Made by a program: the position numbers and the translations under genes. From NCBI GenBank assembly GCA_050084985.1, contig JBITNC010000001.1, positions 25,420,001-25,484,000 on the forward strand: DNA of 64,000 bases, given 5' to 3'. Positions 11,401 through 24,372 of this stretch are shown in pieces (position 1 is the stretch's first letter; the number at the start of each line of letters is the position of its first letter). Source of the stretch: Nageia nagi (lineage: Eukaryota > Pinophyta). The notes under the pieces were generated by a model, which was not told the origin of the DNA, searched no databases, and worked only from the letters and a program-made list of their open reading frames with translations.

Positions 11401-14223
11401 TTCATCATTCATTGTTATAGGTTGTTTATTTATGATGATTTACTCTTGATAAGATGGTTGATGGGCCATTTGATTGATAAACCTTTGACTTGGATTTTGA
11501 AATGATTGTTGATTGATATTTTGATTCAAAACTTGTTGATAGATTGATTTTTCCCAAGATGATGAGATGCAGCTTCTTGATATGATTGATATTGATGAGT
11601 TTTTTTATTGAAATTGATATTTTTATAAGAGGATGAAGCTTGATGTTTGATTCATTGAGGATTAGATTGATGAAAGTTTCTTTGATTTGATTATTGGTTT
11701 GTTTGATAGGAAGGATTTTTTTTTTCTAAGAAGAGCAAATTATTTCAATTGAGATTGATTTTGATCATGATTAGGAATCCTCAAAGGCTTGAGATTTTAA
11801 TGCACCCCTAAACTTTGTGAAATATTTTGATTTGGTATGATCAAAGGATTTGATTGCACAACAAATTAGCTTAGAGAATTAGAAGGCCTCATTTGTTATG
11901 TATTTTTGAAAAAGATTTGGTTATGATATTGATATGATTTGGACCTCTTGTGATGTTGATTAATGCATTAGTTGAGACTGAAATTAATTTGTTACAACAA
12001 TTAGTGATGTTGATTCCAAAGATGGTTGAGGAACTAGATATGGAATTGGTTATTGAAATTCAATTGGTTCTTTCCATATCTAATTTTGATTGTATAAATA
12101 TGAATCAAGAGGATCATGATATTTATGATCAAATTGATGAATCAAATTTTGCACGTGAGAAGATTATGGTATGCTTTGTTGATATTGATAATGTTACATA
12201 TAAAATTGATCAAAAAGCATAGCTAATTGATATTGAACCATATGATCATTGAAAATTTTTTCATGAGGGATATTCATGTCAAGTTTAGCAATTTGTCATC
12301 ATGGGATTTTTGCACAATTGATCTTATTAATGCACCTCACTAATAACTCTAAAAATTCTATGATGTGACCATGTTATGTTAAGAGTTGATCTTGCTATAA
12401 TGATAAGTAAGGTAAGAAATAATCATTTACATTATTGATCTTGTTTCTTGATTTATTTCTAACACCTTGTAAATAAAATAAGGAAAGGATAATCTTCACC
12501 TAAATTTGACCATATATGCTTAGAATTTATGCAAAATCCACCACTATCCCATCGCTCGATCCTTCGCTCCTTTATCACTTGCCCATATACACCTAAAGTT
12601 ATGTGTTTAGAATATAAAAAATTTAAAACTTACATGTAGATTTGTTTCAACTCAATGGTATATTAGTTAGTACATTGTGCCCTAAAACTAATGACCTATG
12701 TTCAAATCTATCTTGAACCTTATCAACAACACTTCTAAATTTTTTGGTCCATACTTTTGGCCTCATATATGCTCAAAATTTATATCTACCACAATCTCAC
12801 TCTTTGCCCTTCGCTCTCTTGTCATTAAATTTTGGGCGTATATGGTCGAATTTGGATGGAGATTAGCCATTGCCAATAAAATATATTAGTGGGGAACCTC
12901 AAACCTTAGGTCCTTAGGATCCTAAGGCACATAATTAGGGTAAACCCTAGCTCAAGTATATGCAGGATCCCTTATCATTATTTAAGAGGATGGTAGAAAG
13001 CATAAAGATGCCTACATTCATTGGTTGATATGATAATGCTTATACAATGTGCTATGTGACTTGAAAATGCTATGATAATGATCTTTTTGATATAAAGATT
13101 GATAAATATGCTAAAGAAAATTATAAGTGATAATGCTAAGTGATATGATAATATGATATGCTAAATAACATCTAAGATAATCAAAAGAAAGTAATATAAA
13201 TGCAACACATGAGTAATTAATATTGCCCACAAAGATATTTAATAAGATAATGCTATACACTGATAAAGGATATGATCAATTATGATAGAAGATTCTAAAT
13301 AAGGATACTTTACAAAATCCTAATATATGAAACTATGTTCAAACCCTAAGATCAAAAAAGTAATCAAAGTCATATTTATGACCAAACAACAATACCCACA
13401 AAGATAAACAACAATGATAATGCTAAATGATACAAATAATCTATGATGGGTATGCTTAATTATTCAAAAACCCTAAGCTAGCCTAAACCCTATGATGGAT
13501 TTAGCCTAAATGCACTCAATATGCACATAAATGAGAGATAAAGTAAATTATGTTATGGAAGGATATAAAAGCTTGAAGAATTCTTTAAGAAAGCACCAAA
13601 TTGTACCTAATGACCTACACTCACATGAAAGATATACAAGTATAATAATATCATAAACATGCTAAATTATACCTCAATTCATCATGGGATGGGGTGAGAA
13701 TACCTATTTTATGTAAAAACATAATGGTTTCTCCAAAACCCTAAGAAATTGATAAAGTGTTATGCTCAATGCTTGTGTTAGTTCTCTCTAAAAAAGTTAA
13801 GATTGCTCATATAAGAATGAATTGATTTCTTGATAATGATGTTAGAAATCATCCTTCTATAATTATTTATTCTTTATCGAAAGGTTAACTATCAAGTCTA
13901 TATGATTGGCCTCCAATCAGCCAATCGATTGGTAAGTTGACTATTTTCATTAAATTTGATCAATATTATGACTTATGCTCAAATATTAACAAATACTAAT
14001 TTTACATAATTTTAGGATATCTACAAGTACATTTGGGCGATGACACTTTATGACATAAAGGGAAAAGTAGATATGTAAGTCTATCCTGAAAATAATAACT
14101 GTTAGATAAAGGTGGTCTTGTATATGCTAGGTCTCACAAATAATCTCTTATATATCAATGAGATTTTGGATAACAACATGAAGATGGAGTTTGATAGAAT
14201 GGAGAGAAATCTTATTTTATTTG
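11401..14223. other. AT-rich non-coding stretch
   Basis: Low-complexity sequence rich in TTGAT and ATGAT words. The 90-residue open frame at 11950-12222 on the plus strand looks like simple-sequence translation and has no family resemblance. A weak tRNA-like stretch lies at about 12640-12715. No gene supported. Confidence 0.5.
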
Positions 14224-14260
<37 letters not shown>

Positions 14261-14262
14261 TA
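14224..14262. repeat. (TA)n microsatellite
   Basis: About 38 bp of alternating T and A with one interruption. Confidence 0.95.
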
Positions 14263-14279
14263 TTCTTCAAATATGGTTA

Positions 14280-17200
14280 AATCTTTAATAGTTTGGAAGA
14301 TGTTCACGCTTGTAGCTTCAAACAATCAAGCACTCATTGTTCATGTTGTGGATGTCACCACTCTTTGGCATTGATAATAAGGACATATAAATTATAATTA
14401 ATTGATCACATTGCAAAAGAGGAATATGGTACATGGTCTTCCATATTTTGTTTCTCCTACTAACATTTTTTCTACTTATATAACATGAAAATGTAGCATA
14501 AATCATTCTTCAGGATCTCTTGATATGATTCATTTTGATATGTAGGAACCCATAAATCCTAGCCTGCACACTAGCCTCAGATATTTCATGTTGTATGTCG
14601 ATGAAGTGGTTGTATTGCTTAAAGATAAAAGATGAAATCTTTCGATATTTCAAGGAGTTCAAAGCTCATGTGGAGTTGTCATATCCATGTACTTTGTTCA
14701 AATTGAGGGGGAGAATACATATCAAATGAATTTTTTATTCCTAAAATAATATAGGATTTAATCATACTTTACCACACCTTACACACCATAAAAAATTGAA
14801 TATGTTGAAGGGAAAAATCAAACCATTATGGATATTGTGAGAAGTATGTTGAAATATGTAAAGTAAGATGGAGAATTTTAAGCTAAAGAAATAAAACCTA
14901 CAATATATTTGGTTAATAGATAACCTAAAAAAGATCTTAAGGGGATGATTCTTGAATAATCATAGTCAAAATTGAAACCATATATCTTTCATCTTTGAGT
15001 ATTTGGTTGCACTATCTACATGCACATTCCCAAAGAATAATAGATGAAGTTGCAAGATAAGTACTTGAGGTGCATTCTTCTCAGGTATAGAAGCAAATAT
15101 AAAGGTTATAGACTAATGTATCCATAACTCAAAAGATAATGTAAGCATAAATATTATCTTGAATGAGACTGGTGATCCTCAAACTATTCCACCTGCAACA
15201 CCACCAAATCCTAACAATGGTCCTATCATCACTCCTAATTATGAGGATAATGAGAGAGGAGTAGTTACAATTATGGACTTACCAACTAAGCCACCTAATA
15301 ACTCCATACAACCTACATGGTATAAGAAAATATTTTAGGATACACATCTAAGTGCTCTACCTTATACTTCTACATGTAAACCAAATACATAACATGGTTC
15401 ATTAAAGAGCACAATGATGAATACTCCTAAACCTTAGATGGTTTGTGAGATCTTTGAGCTATCACCTGATATTGAATATGATATTTTGATAAATAATAGT
15501 ACGTGAAAGTTGGTAGATCTTCCACTTGATAAGAAGGCCATTAGATGCGAGTTTGCATTCAAAATAAAGTACCAAGGATGATGGAACACTTGATAAGTAC
15601 AAAGTTTGACTAGTTTCTAAGGTACATGCTCAAGAGGAAGATATAGAGTATGAGGAGATATTTTCTCCCACGTATAAGATTATGATCATGAGAATTACTT
15701 TTACGATGGATGCATAATTTGGTTAGAAAGTACATCAAATGAATATGAAAAGTGCCTTCTTAAATGGAGACTTGGAGAAGGAAATCTACATGCAACAGCC
15801 TAAGGGATTTATTATTGATCGAGGAAAAGGAAAGATGTGTAGATTGATAAAGTAATTATATAGTTTTAAATGGGATCCAAAATCATCTTACATAAAAATT
15901 GATGAACACTTACTATAAAATGGCTTTGTTAGAAGTATTTATGATCCTATTCTCTATCTTCGACAAAATAGGGGGGAGATAGCCATTATTGTAATGTACA
16001 TCAATGATTTAATCATCACATGAAGTACCAATGAGTTGATTCTATCTTATAAGGATGACCTAAAAAAATCATTCAACATGATTGACCTTGGATTTCATCA
16101 TTATTACTTTGGATTGGAGGTCTCGCAAATGTTGGATCGCACATTTGTTTCACAAGCAAAGTATACCAAGAGTTTATTTGAGAAGTTTAAGATGATAAAT
16201 TACCAATCTATGTCCACATATATTAAACTTGATTTACATTTGTTACGCCATGATAGTTATCCATATATAGATGTAACTCTCTATTATCAGTTGATTGGAA
16301 GATTAATTACCTTACATATATTAAATCAGATATTTGTTATATTATTAGTTATTTGTTTAAGTTTATGTATGAACCTAAGAAAGCACATTGGACAATAGCT
16401 AAGCATGTGTTGATATACATTCGTGGTACTAATAGTTATAACTTAGAGTATAAGAAGAATGGTAAGTTCTTCTTGATTAAATACATAGATGCATACTATG
16501 GAGGATATGCAGATGATAGGCAATCAATGATAGGATATAGGTCCTTCCTTGGATTTAGATTGACTATTTTTGGTAGTAAGAAATAAAGATCACATCCAAA
16601 TCTACCATAGAGTCAAAATATCATTTTGTTGTAGATGTTATTTGTGAACTAATATGTTTATATGGTATTTTATTAGATATTAAGATACCATAGAGTAAGG
16701 TAATCATTTTGCATTACAACAATTAGGGTGCACTGAAATTAGTTTGTAATCCTATTTTTCATTAGCACACCAAACACATTGAGATACATGTCACTTCATT
16801 GGGATCATTTCTCACTATATAATATTTAGCTTCGTTATATATGTTAGGTTCTATTATTTTTAAATAAAACTTTATGCAATCTACTCTCTACTGTTTACAA
16901 AAGAATCCAAATAAGATAATGGTAAACAATACCAAACACATAAGGAGAGGAGACAAGTTTAGCATGGTTCACTTGATGTGAGCTACATCCATGAAGAATC
17001 TTTCAATCATTTGATTACCATCAATATTCCAAGCCATCATGAGACAAACTAACAACATATTCTTGTTGTAACCTTCTTCTTGGTACAATAAAATCTCACT
17101 AAAAAACTCTCAATCTCTCTCCAAATAAAATTGTATCAAAGTACACTACTTCACATCACACAAAAATATACCACTTTATATCAATGCAACCCCATGGATT

Positions 17201-17640
17201 TATAGGAGTGTTACCATCCCAAATTAGCCCAAAATAAGTCAAAGGAATCCTTAGGAAACGTCCCAACAAAGTGTAACCACCAACTCACAAATTAAGACAT
17301 CATGAAGAGTGGATTTGACTACCCAAATTGGACTTTAATACCTTTTTCTGTCGATCGACCACCATCAAACCGTTCATGACTCTATGATTGACCTCCTACA
17401 TATCAACTAATATTCTAGAGCCCAAAATGCCCCTATACTGATCGATCGACTGGTTACCAATTGATCGATCTATCCTACATGATCAGCTATGTGCATATCG
17501 ATTAGAAACAAAGTGTGAAGACTTGAACTTAACCAATGAATCAACCTCTATACTCAATAATATTTCTATGAAAGAGTAAGTGGAAATGTTTTCATCAAGT
17601 CTTTTGATAAAGGAAAGGTTGAATACTTTTAGAGCTTCCT
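14280..17640 (+). pseudogene. Decayed copia pol (integrase, RT, RNase H), plus strand
   Basis: Pieces of pol occur in the right order with many stops. The pre-integrase zinc region is at 14330-14480 (TTLWH, MVHGLP), the integrase core at 14540-14940 with a degraded YTP and an RSMLKYVK piece, and reverse transcriptase from about 15480 (a ..VHQMNMKSAFLNGDLEKEIYMQQPKG.. equivalent). RT and connection continue at 16036-16398 (IDLGFHHYYFGLEV, CTR..SQAKYTKSLFEKF) and RNase H at 16353-16830 (DDRQSMIGYRSFLG). The RNase H tail resumes at about 17568-17640 after the solo LTR at 16842-17556. This is a different and older family than A-E. Confidence 0.75.
16842..17556 (-). repeat. Solo LTR inside the decayed RNase H
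   Basis: A block bounded by TG and CA splits the plus-strand RNase H region. It carries the LTR hairpin motif at 16964-16992 and a TATA-like sequence on the minus strand near 17200, both showing minus orientation. No gag or pol accompanies it. The flanks (atata and ataat) are only a weak target duplication, so the exact ends are provisional. It resembles the LTR at 9241-9960. The part at 17343-17480 is rich in GATCGATC words. Confidence 0.5.
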
Positions 17641-17679
17641 CTCTTATTCTTTGAAGACCTAATGTATTATGGAGAGGAA

Positions 17680-17912
17680 TGTTAGAATAATTAATACATT
17701 AGGTATTTAGAATAAATTAAACATTAGTATTATTACTAATGTTAAATAATAATATTATTAGTGTATTGAGGTAGTTTATTTATTTTGTTTATGTATGGGA
17801 TTGTAACTCTCAATACTCTATGTATTAATATCATTTCTCACTAATGCAAAGCTTTATATTAACTTCTCTCAATACCTTCTGATAGAGTTTTGCTCCTCTA
17901 ATAAACTTTACA
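17680..17912 (+). repeat. Probable 3' LTR of the plus-strand copia
   Basis: It starts TGTTAGAATAATTAATAC straight after a purine tract (ggagaggaa), 40 bp beyond the RNase H tail, as a copia 3' LTR should. The end at TTTACA is a guess, and no 5' partner was found. Confidence 0.45.
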
Positions 17913-19011
17913 ATTTTTATTATGAAGTCCTCTTTTTTGTTTGTTGAATGATCTTTAACCTGAAGATGATTGTAATATCATTATGGTTATACTAAGGTGG
18001 ATAACTATTATTGAAATTACATGGTTTTAGTTGTTATTGCTTCAACTCCATTAAATCATGTTTCAACAACAAATCGTAAAATTTTATTAGGTGATGCAAT
18101 TATCTTTATATTATTTGATGTATTTAGTGTAGTTTAAAATTTACTTCAACAATATTCATTATTTTTTTAAAATTTGAACATATATTGCTACCACAAACAC
18201 AAACATTAGAATTCAAATCCTTAATTTTAAGCAAAATATTTTTTAACATTATTAACCTCTTAACAAATTATAACCAAAATTTTATCTTAATTCAAAATTT
18301 TTTTTGACATATATATCTTAAATATTTTATTAAGTAACTTAAATTTAATTTTTTCATAGAAAATAGAATATTTAAAGCATTAATTAAACTAACAAAGCTT
18401 TACGAAAAGAGTTTACATCCCATATATTTTTACATGCTAAATATATTTACATAGCTTTTTTTAATGTTTCTATAAAAATTCCTTAGAAGCCTGGAAATTT
18501 TATAGGAATTGGAAAAATATCTACAACCGAAAATGATGATTTACTCTTAACACAACACAGACGTACGATAGGTATGCCGTGTAGGAGTCACACCACAACG
18601 TAAACGACCTTCCAATCTTCTGTTCGATTGAAAATTCTCATTACAAAACAAAAAACGCAATTTCTATCTAAACAACTATAGACAAGGGTTGCAACGTCCT
18701 TTTGCAAAGGCTCAAGACTTTGCCTCCTACGCTATTTAGTGTTCCAATAGCATAAAGTCACGCCAAAGAGGCATATCGACAGTACGTCGCTGGCACATGT
18801 GATATGCCAATCAATTTTGTAACAGCTATACCGTGATAAGCATCTTTTTTTGTAAGGACATCCACCTTGTGTCACTCTTAAGCCTTCGTGGATTCCCTTC
18901 ACTATTGGCACGGATTCACATGCTTATGGGCAGACACCACACAAGACAACAAATAAATTCAACTTGCCAATGTCTCCAATAATAATTTTACATTCATGAC
19001 ACAGGACAACC
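17913..19011. other. Spacer and probable 3' UTR of the CIPK gene
   Basis: AT-rich up to about 18530, then clearly richer in GC up to the CIPK stop codon. The GC-rich half is probably 3' UTR and downstream flank of the CIPK. No other gene seen. Confidence 0.5.
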
Positions 19012-21928
19012 TCAAGCGCAAGTCAGTGCTTCCTCATCCCTCCACACGTTATTCTCATCTTCATTTTCATAGCCCATGTTGCTTGAAGGGAGATTATCCG
19101 AGCTTAGATTACTCGACAGTTTTCTGCAAAGCTGTACAGATTAAAACAAATTGACACCTCAGCCCCCACGTCAACCCAGAAAGCGGATAACGGACAAAGA
19201 AATCAGTATGTGGAAGTATTCATACCTCTCTGTAGATGGCTATGTCCCCCGAGGATTTCCTCAGCTCGACGACGCTCAAACACGGGTTTACTTCGAACAC
19301 CTGTGCACAGTAGCCTCTGATTAAGATTAAAATTACCCACTTATGTAGGTTTAGATGGGGTACAATGGTTTTCACTTACCTCCGCGGCCACTGACAGGTG
19401 TCCCTTCCCGGTAGAATTTGGGTTGGTCTTCACTAACCTAAGCTGCAACAAGATGGTCAAACGTTACTAATTAATTTCCTTCCCTCCAATTGCTAACTTT
19501 AATACTACTCAAAGATAAGGTAGATTAGATATCGTGCTAAGAAGGGATCGTGTGAGAATATTACAAACCTTTCCGTTCTTTTTCTGGACCTCGAAACCCA
19601 TGCCCCCACCGTCTCCTCTATTTTCTCAATAATGTCTTTCGCCGGATACATGGACATAAATCTTGTTTTCCTTTCAGCGCATCCTGCATGCACGATTTCA
19701 TCGGATCTTTATCGGTAGCTTCAACTGCGTAATACGTAATTCTTCATTACAAGAACATGAAACATACCTCTTCTTCGAAAAAGCCCGACAAGTCGAGGCT
19801 CACGGACATTGCTATCAACTGGAAGGCATTCATGAGAACGGGTCCTGTTTCCTCCGTCAACAAATGCTCCTGGTATGAAAGATTCAAGTTAATCACATTT
19901 AGGGCGAAAAAACCTAAAAAATACGTAAATGGGAATCTTCCGGGCAAGGTCTAGTCATTTTTGGGAAACCAATGACACAACATTTTGCTTGTCAGGAGAT
20001 ACACTTCATTAAAGAAGATAAAAGACTCCTATTTGTGTGCCCGCCCATTTGAAGGGATTATGGGAGGACAGCGTGACTGGACAAACTATACGGTGCTGAC
20101 GTGGCGAAGCTCCGTCCACGAGATAGATAAAAATCTACAGTCTGATATACAGACGAAATAGGGACCAGTCCAGAAAGTGCACTTATACGATTTCACATTA
20201 TGAGCCAAACAAGCTGACATGGACCGCATTCTATCCTAATCTGCATTTTAGTTGAAATCATTCGCACCTCTGCGTTGGTAAATGCAGCATTGACATCGTC
20301 TAGGCTTGTGTCCTCTTCGATAAACTTGGCAGGGGAATACCCTTGCTTGAACCACTCGTTCTCCACTATTTCCGATATAGTTATTCGCTACACACACACA
20401 AGGTTAAAAAATATTTAACCGCGGGTTAAAAACGAAAATGCAAGCAACCTAAGGCTTTACTTTGGATGTATCATGTACTCACGGTTTTAGGGTTAGGATC
20501 GAGGATCCGCTTGATCAGTTTGCGAGCCCCAGGGAAGAGCCAATTCGGACACTTGAAATCACTTTTGAAAATCTGCACAACAGCCCCGATTGAAGTGCAG
20601 ATTCTAAAATTCCAAAGTCTAGCGTTTCAGAGGTTACCACTCAACTAATTTAATCATTTATTTACCTTCTGATACAAAACTGCAAGATTTCTATCATCAA
20701 ATGGCAGCCACCCCGTCAAGAGAACAAACAGAATCACACCGCATGACCAGAGATCCGCGGTGGCACCGTCGTATCCCCTGTCTGCAATAACCTGTACACA
20801 AACCTTGTATTATTGAACGATCTTCGAAGAAATTGTGTAAAATCAAGGGATTTGGATTTATAATCACCTCCGGGGCCACGTAATTGGGGCTTCCACAGGT
20901 TGTATGCAACAATCCGTCTGCCTGTCCAAACAAAAAGGAAAACGCCCTTAATGATCCCCCAAGTTTTAGTCTGGTTAAACTTTCTGTAAGGTTAAATTTA
21001 TCTGATAAACATCCAAGCGTGTTTAGAAGATTATCTCTCTGAAAATCCAGATTTAAAATTAATGCTATTTTGAGAACATACCCTACACTGTTGAGGCAGA
21101 GCGCTGAGACCGAAATCAGAAACTTTCACGTTCCCCTTTGCATCGAGCAGCACATTTTCGGGCTGTTCATTTAGTTCGATTGATTATATTATAACATTAG
21201 CTACAATTTCTTTAGAAAGACAGAGAGAGAAGCCTATAAGTGTATCTTCCCTACCTTCAAATCTCTATGGTAGACACCCCTGCTGTGACAATATCCGACG
21301 GCGTCAATAAGCTGTTGGAAATATTTCCTCGCTACGTTCTCTTCAAGCTTCCCGTTACACGCCTACATTTAAACAGAAATATTTCATCAGGAAACTAACA
21401 GATAAGCTAAAGAAAACAGGGCACGGAAATGAGGAGAATAAGTTTATTATACTCACGATTTTGTCGAACAGTTCCCCCCCGGTGACAAATTCGAGAACGA
21501 TGTATATTTTCTTCTTGCTTGCCAAGACCTGTGACAAAGCAGGCCGAAACGTCAATTTTTTGCCATAAAATTTTCTGTAAAGGCTTCGAAGTTAAAATAG
21601 CTGTGAACGCACCTCGTACAATCTCACGACATTAGGGTGCTTGATGAGCTTCAGAGTGCAAATCTCTCGCTTAATCTGGACAGAGAATGACAACTACATG
21701 AGCGGCCAAACACACACGCGCGCGCGCACAAAAAAAAATGTCCTGCATTTTTGTAATTCTGCTTACATGATTCACGATTTTGTACTGGAAAACCTTCTCC
21801 TTGTCGAGGATTTTCACGGCATAGCTCTGACCAGTTTCCACGTTCACAGCGAACTTTACCTTGGCGAAATTCCCCTCTCCGAGAGTCCGGCCTAGCTCAT
21901 ATTTCCCAATCCTGTTTTTGATGCTCAT
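19012..21928 (-). CDS. CIPK: CBL-interacting protein kinase (CIPK), 14 exons; exon 11 out of frame
   Basis: A SnRK3-type Ser/Thr kinase that acts with calcineurin B-like calcium sensors in ion homeostasis. Exons on the minus strand: 21767-21928, 21613-21675, 21457-21528, 21255-21362, 21082-21162, 20868-20921, 20666-20791, 20483-20572, 20268-20387, 19768-19869, 19569-19683, 19380-19442, 19226-19300, 19012-19131. All introns are GT-AG and, apart from exon 11, all are phase 0, giving about 450 residues. Visible are the Gly-rich loop [16 protein letters not shown] lysine, HRDLKPEN, DFG, activation loop to APE, the NAF motif (MNAFQLI, exon 10) and the phosphatase-interaction region (exons 12-13). 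The RLYEVLAS junction recalls CIPK8/CIPK24, and many introns put it in the intron-rich clade. The start [13 protein letters not shown] is preferred over an in-frame ATG 45 bp upstream. Exon 11 is 115 bp and needs two frame changes. Confidence 0.9.
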
Positions 21929-23521
21929 TCCCGTAAGGCGGTCGCGATTGCCTGCTAAAACCCGGCGGAACAAAGAACGAGGGCGCTCCCAGAGCCTCCG
22001 AGGCCTAGATTCCCTTCAAATCCAACCAAATATGAAAAATACCTCTCTCAATTGCTCCGCTTCTCTAAAGAACAATATAGGCTCCAAAATCAGAGCGGAA
22101 GAGACGTTTATTGTATCCAAAGAAACGCCGCTGCTCCTTTAGCCGATTCCTCTCCACGAACATGTGAATTCACGTCAGAATCGCGTCAGCTTTACTCCTC
22201 CACAAAGATTTTCACGATCCGGCAGCCCCAAGGTCCAGGGTTCGAATCCGACTCCGTTATATGATTAGGGGAACCACGAGAGCTTAAGAGATACTAGGAT
22301 TTTCTTTATGAGAAAATCGAGGGCCCTGGCACAAATTGGAGTTACCGGGGAAATATCCAATGTCCAGTTGTGCGGTCACGTTTGTCCGGTTGGAATTTAT
22401 AGGCGGAACCCGTGAGGTACGACTAGCCAAAAGCACTATTATCTCTTTCTCGCCGGAAATATTGAAATGTTAATATGGAATGGTCGCCTTCAAAACGAGA
22501 TTGTCGTGGGAGAATATTTATTATGTGGGGTTCGCGAGGGCTAAAAAGCGGGGAGCCCCACCACCACTGGGAATGGTAATACCACATGGCCTTCAGAACC
22601 CCTCAGCTGCCGATTCGTCTGAGCTACCAAACACCACCTTCCACGCAACATCCGTTCCACGTAGATCTGTTTGGAGTTTTTTTAGTTCTAATATGCTGAT
22701 GTGGTATGATGTTGAATATCTTGTGGTGTATAAAAACAGTAAATCCAACTAGTTGGTTGAAGGCAATAGTCAAATGAATACACGTAGCGCTTATGCCACG
22801 TCATCAAATAGCATCATTTATCTGCCGATGAGTTCTCCTAATTATCCTTGCTGATAAATGATGTAGCATTATTTTTGTTCGAAGAACAGTAATTCAGTTA
22901 ATCGAGTTCTAGAAAAATCTTTTTAACACGTGTAAGCTATATTATATAGCTAAGTAAAAGATGGATTAGGTTATGAAAAAAACATGTAATTTTAATCAAA
23001 TTTAAAAAATTATTAAATACCTAAATCACGTAAGGTATTAGGTGTTTGAAATAATAATTTTTTAAATCTTAAAATGGAATTGTTGGACTAGAATTGGCAT
23101 TTGAGAAGACTATAAATCATAGACCTACTATTCTATCCTACATTTAAAATGATGGTGGATTTATGCTACCACCATTGATGGACTTCAAAACTATATAAAC
23201 ATTCAAACTAAAAAAATAATCAATATTTTTAGAAACTTCCTATGCCATCGAATTGTTCTCTCAAGGATGGATCAAGTTCCAAGCCTACTTAAGATTTGAT
23301 ATGATAAAGAAAGGCATATAAAATAAAGAAATAAAATCAAAATAATGGAATTGATGAAGAATACATATCGATCGAATTGATGAAGAATACATATCACTTA
23401 CCTTACATATTACCAATAGGATGCTTGTTAGAGCTCTAAAAATTGCTTTTTATCACTTAGAAAATTTATATTTGGATGATTTTACAATGCCCAAAAATTA
23501 TTCATTTATCGAAAATGTTGA
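21929..23521. other. CIPK upstream region with a tRNA-like box
   Basis: The first 800 bp are GC-rich and should hold the CIPK 5' UTR and promoter. No clear TATA box was identified. A Pol III B-box-like stretch (GGGTTCGAATCCGACTCC) sits at about 22234-22251 without a convincing A box, so it may be a SINE remnant. From 22800 on the sequence is AT-rich and shows no gene. Confidence 0.4.
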
Positions 23522-23542
23522 TTTGGTCTAGTTATATTTGTT
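23522..23542. repeat. Target-site duplication, left copy (21 bp)
   Basis: Identical to 24028-24048. It flanks the SINE. Confidence 0.9.
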
Positions 23543-24027
23543 TTTTTTAATTTACGGAAGGTGTCAACCAGAGCCACTAATCCTCTTGGAGTCGTGATCC
23601 TGCCCACTAATCACATAACTCATGGTAAATTGTAGGTTCTTTGCCTCGATGGGACTTTTACATGAGGTTTTTAATCAAGCCCCACAAATCGACAATATAG
23701 TTGAAACGTGTCCAAACTGCAACCACATAGTACCACCAAGGATCCATCAAGGGGATTCGAACTTATGACCTCCTCCTGTCGATTTGAATCGCTTTGCCAC
23801 CATGGTGTCCCCTAGGGGAAAAATGTTAGGGTAAATATCTGAAGAATCTATATCCACATGCGTGTAATGGGGAGTCCTTATAACTTACTATGTAGGAAAC
23901 CTTTACCACCATTTCCTTCTTATCACCACTCCACATGGGTATAGCTTCCTCTCTTGGCTTGTGGGATTAGAATCCATGACCTCCGAAAGGAGACCAAGAG
24001 CCCTTCACTACATCAATGTCTTGCGGC
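23543..24027 (-). mobile_element. Dimeric tRNA-derived SINE
   Basis: A 485-bp insertion between perfect 21-bp direct repeats. On the minus strand the head has a Pol III A-box-like TGATGTAGTGAAGG (24002-24015) and a B-box-like GGATTCTAATCCC (23963-23975). A second tRNA-like unit follows, with GTGGCAAAGCG (23790-23800) and AGTTCGAATCCCC (23751-23763). The minus-strand 3' end finishes in a run of A residues next to the left repeat. Long target duplications and an A tail indicate LINE-type retroposition. I cannot name the SINE family or its LINE partner. Confidence 0.8.
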
Positions 24028-24048
24028 TTTGGTCTAGTTATATTTGTT
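24028..24048. repeat. Target-site duplication, right copy (21 bp)
   Basis: Perfect repeat of 23522-23542. Confidence 0.9.
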
Positions 24049-24372
24049 GTTAGGTATCTTAGAAATGAGTTATAGGTTCTTAGGTCATTTCACATAAAAT
24101 TTGCATATAAAAGCATAAACCTACAAGCAAAAAAAGATCTTACATGGAAACCATGGATGGAAAGAAAGTTGGATGGAGATGGAAAATTATTAAAATGAGT
24201 GAATGCATTTTGATAATAATTTACCACGTATTTTATTGAGATAAACAAATAAAAATAAGAACTCTAAACTTTAAGATAAGGGTGATAACAAGAAAGTCTT
24301 AAACTTGCTCAAAATTACATCCTCACAAGAGGAAAAAACCTCTCTAATTTAAAGAAGAGCTTATAAACATCT
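24049..24372. other. Spacer, no gene seen
   Basis: AT-rich sequence between the SINE and element C. No features. Confidence 0.6.

Noticed and set aside
11950-12222. 90-residue plus-strand open frame
   Set aside because: Low-complexity AT-rich translation with no family resemblance; probably chance.
12640-12715. tRNA-like stretch with a B-box-like word (TGTTCAAATCTATC)
   Set aside because: No foldable arms, no target duplications and a weak A box. Could be an old SINE remnant, but not supportable.
22234-22251. B-box-like sequence upstream of CIPK
   Set aside because: No matching A box at the proper distance and no direct repeats found, so not listed as a SINE or tRNA gene.
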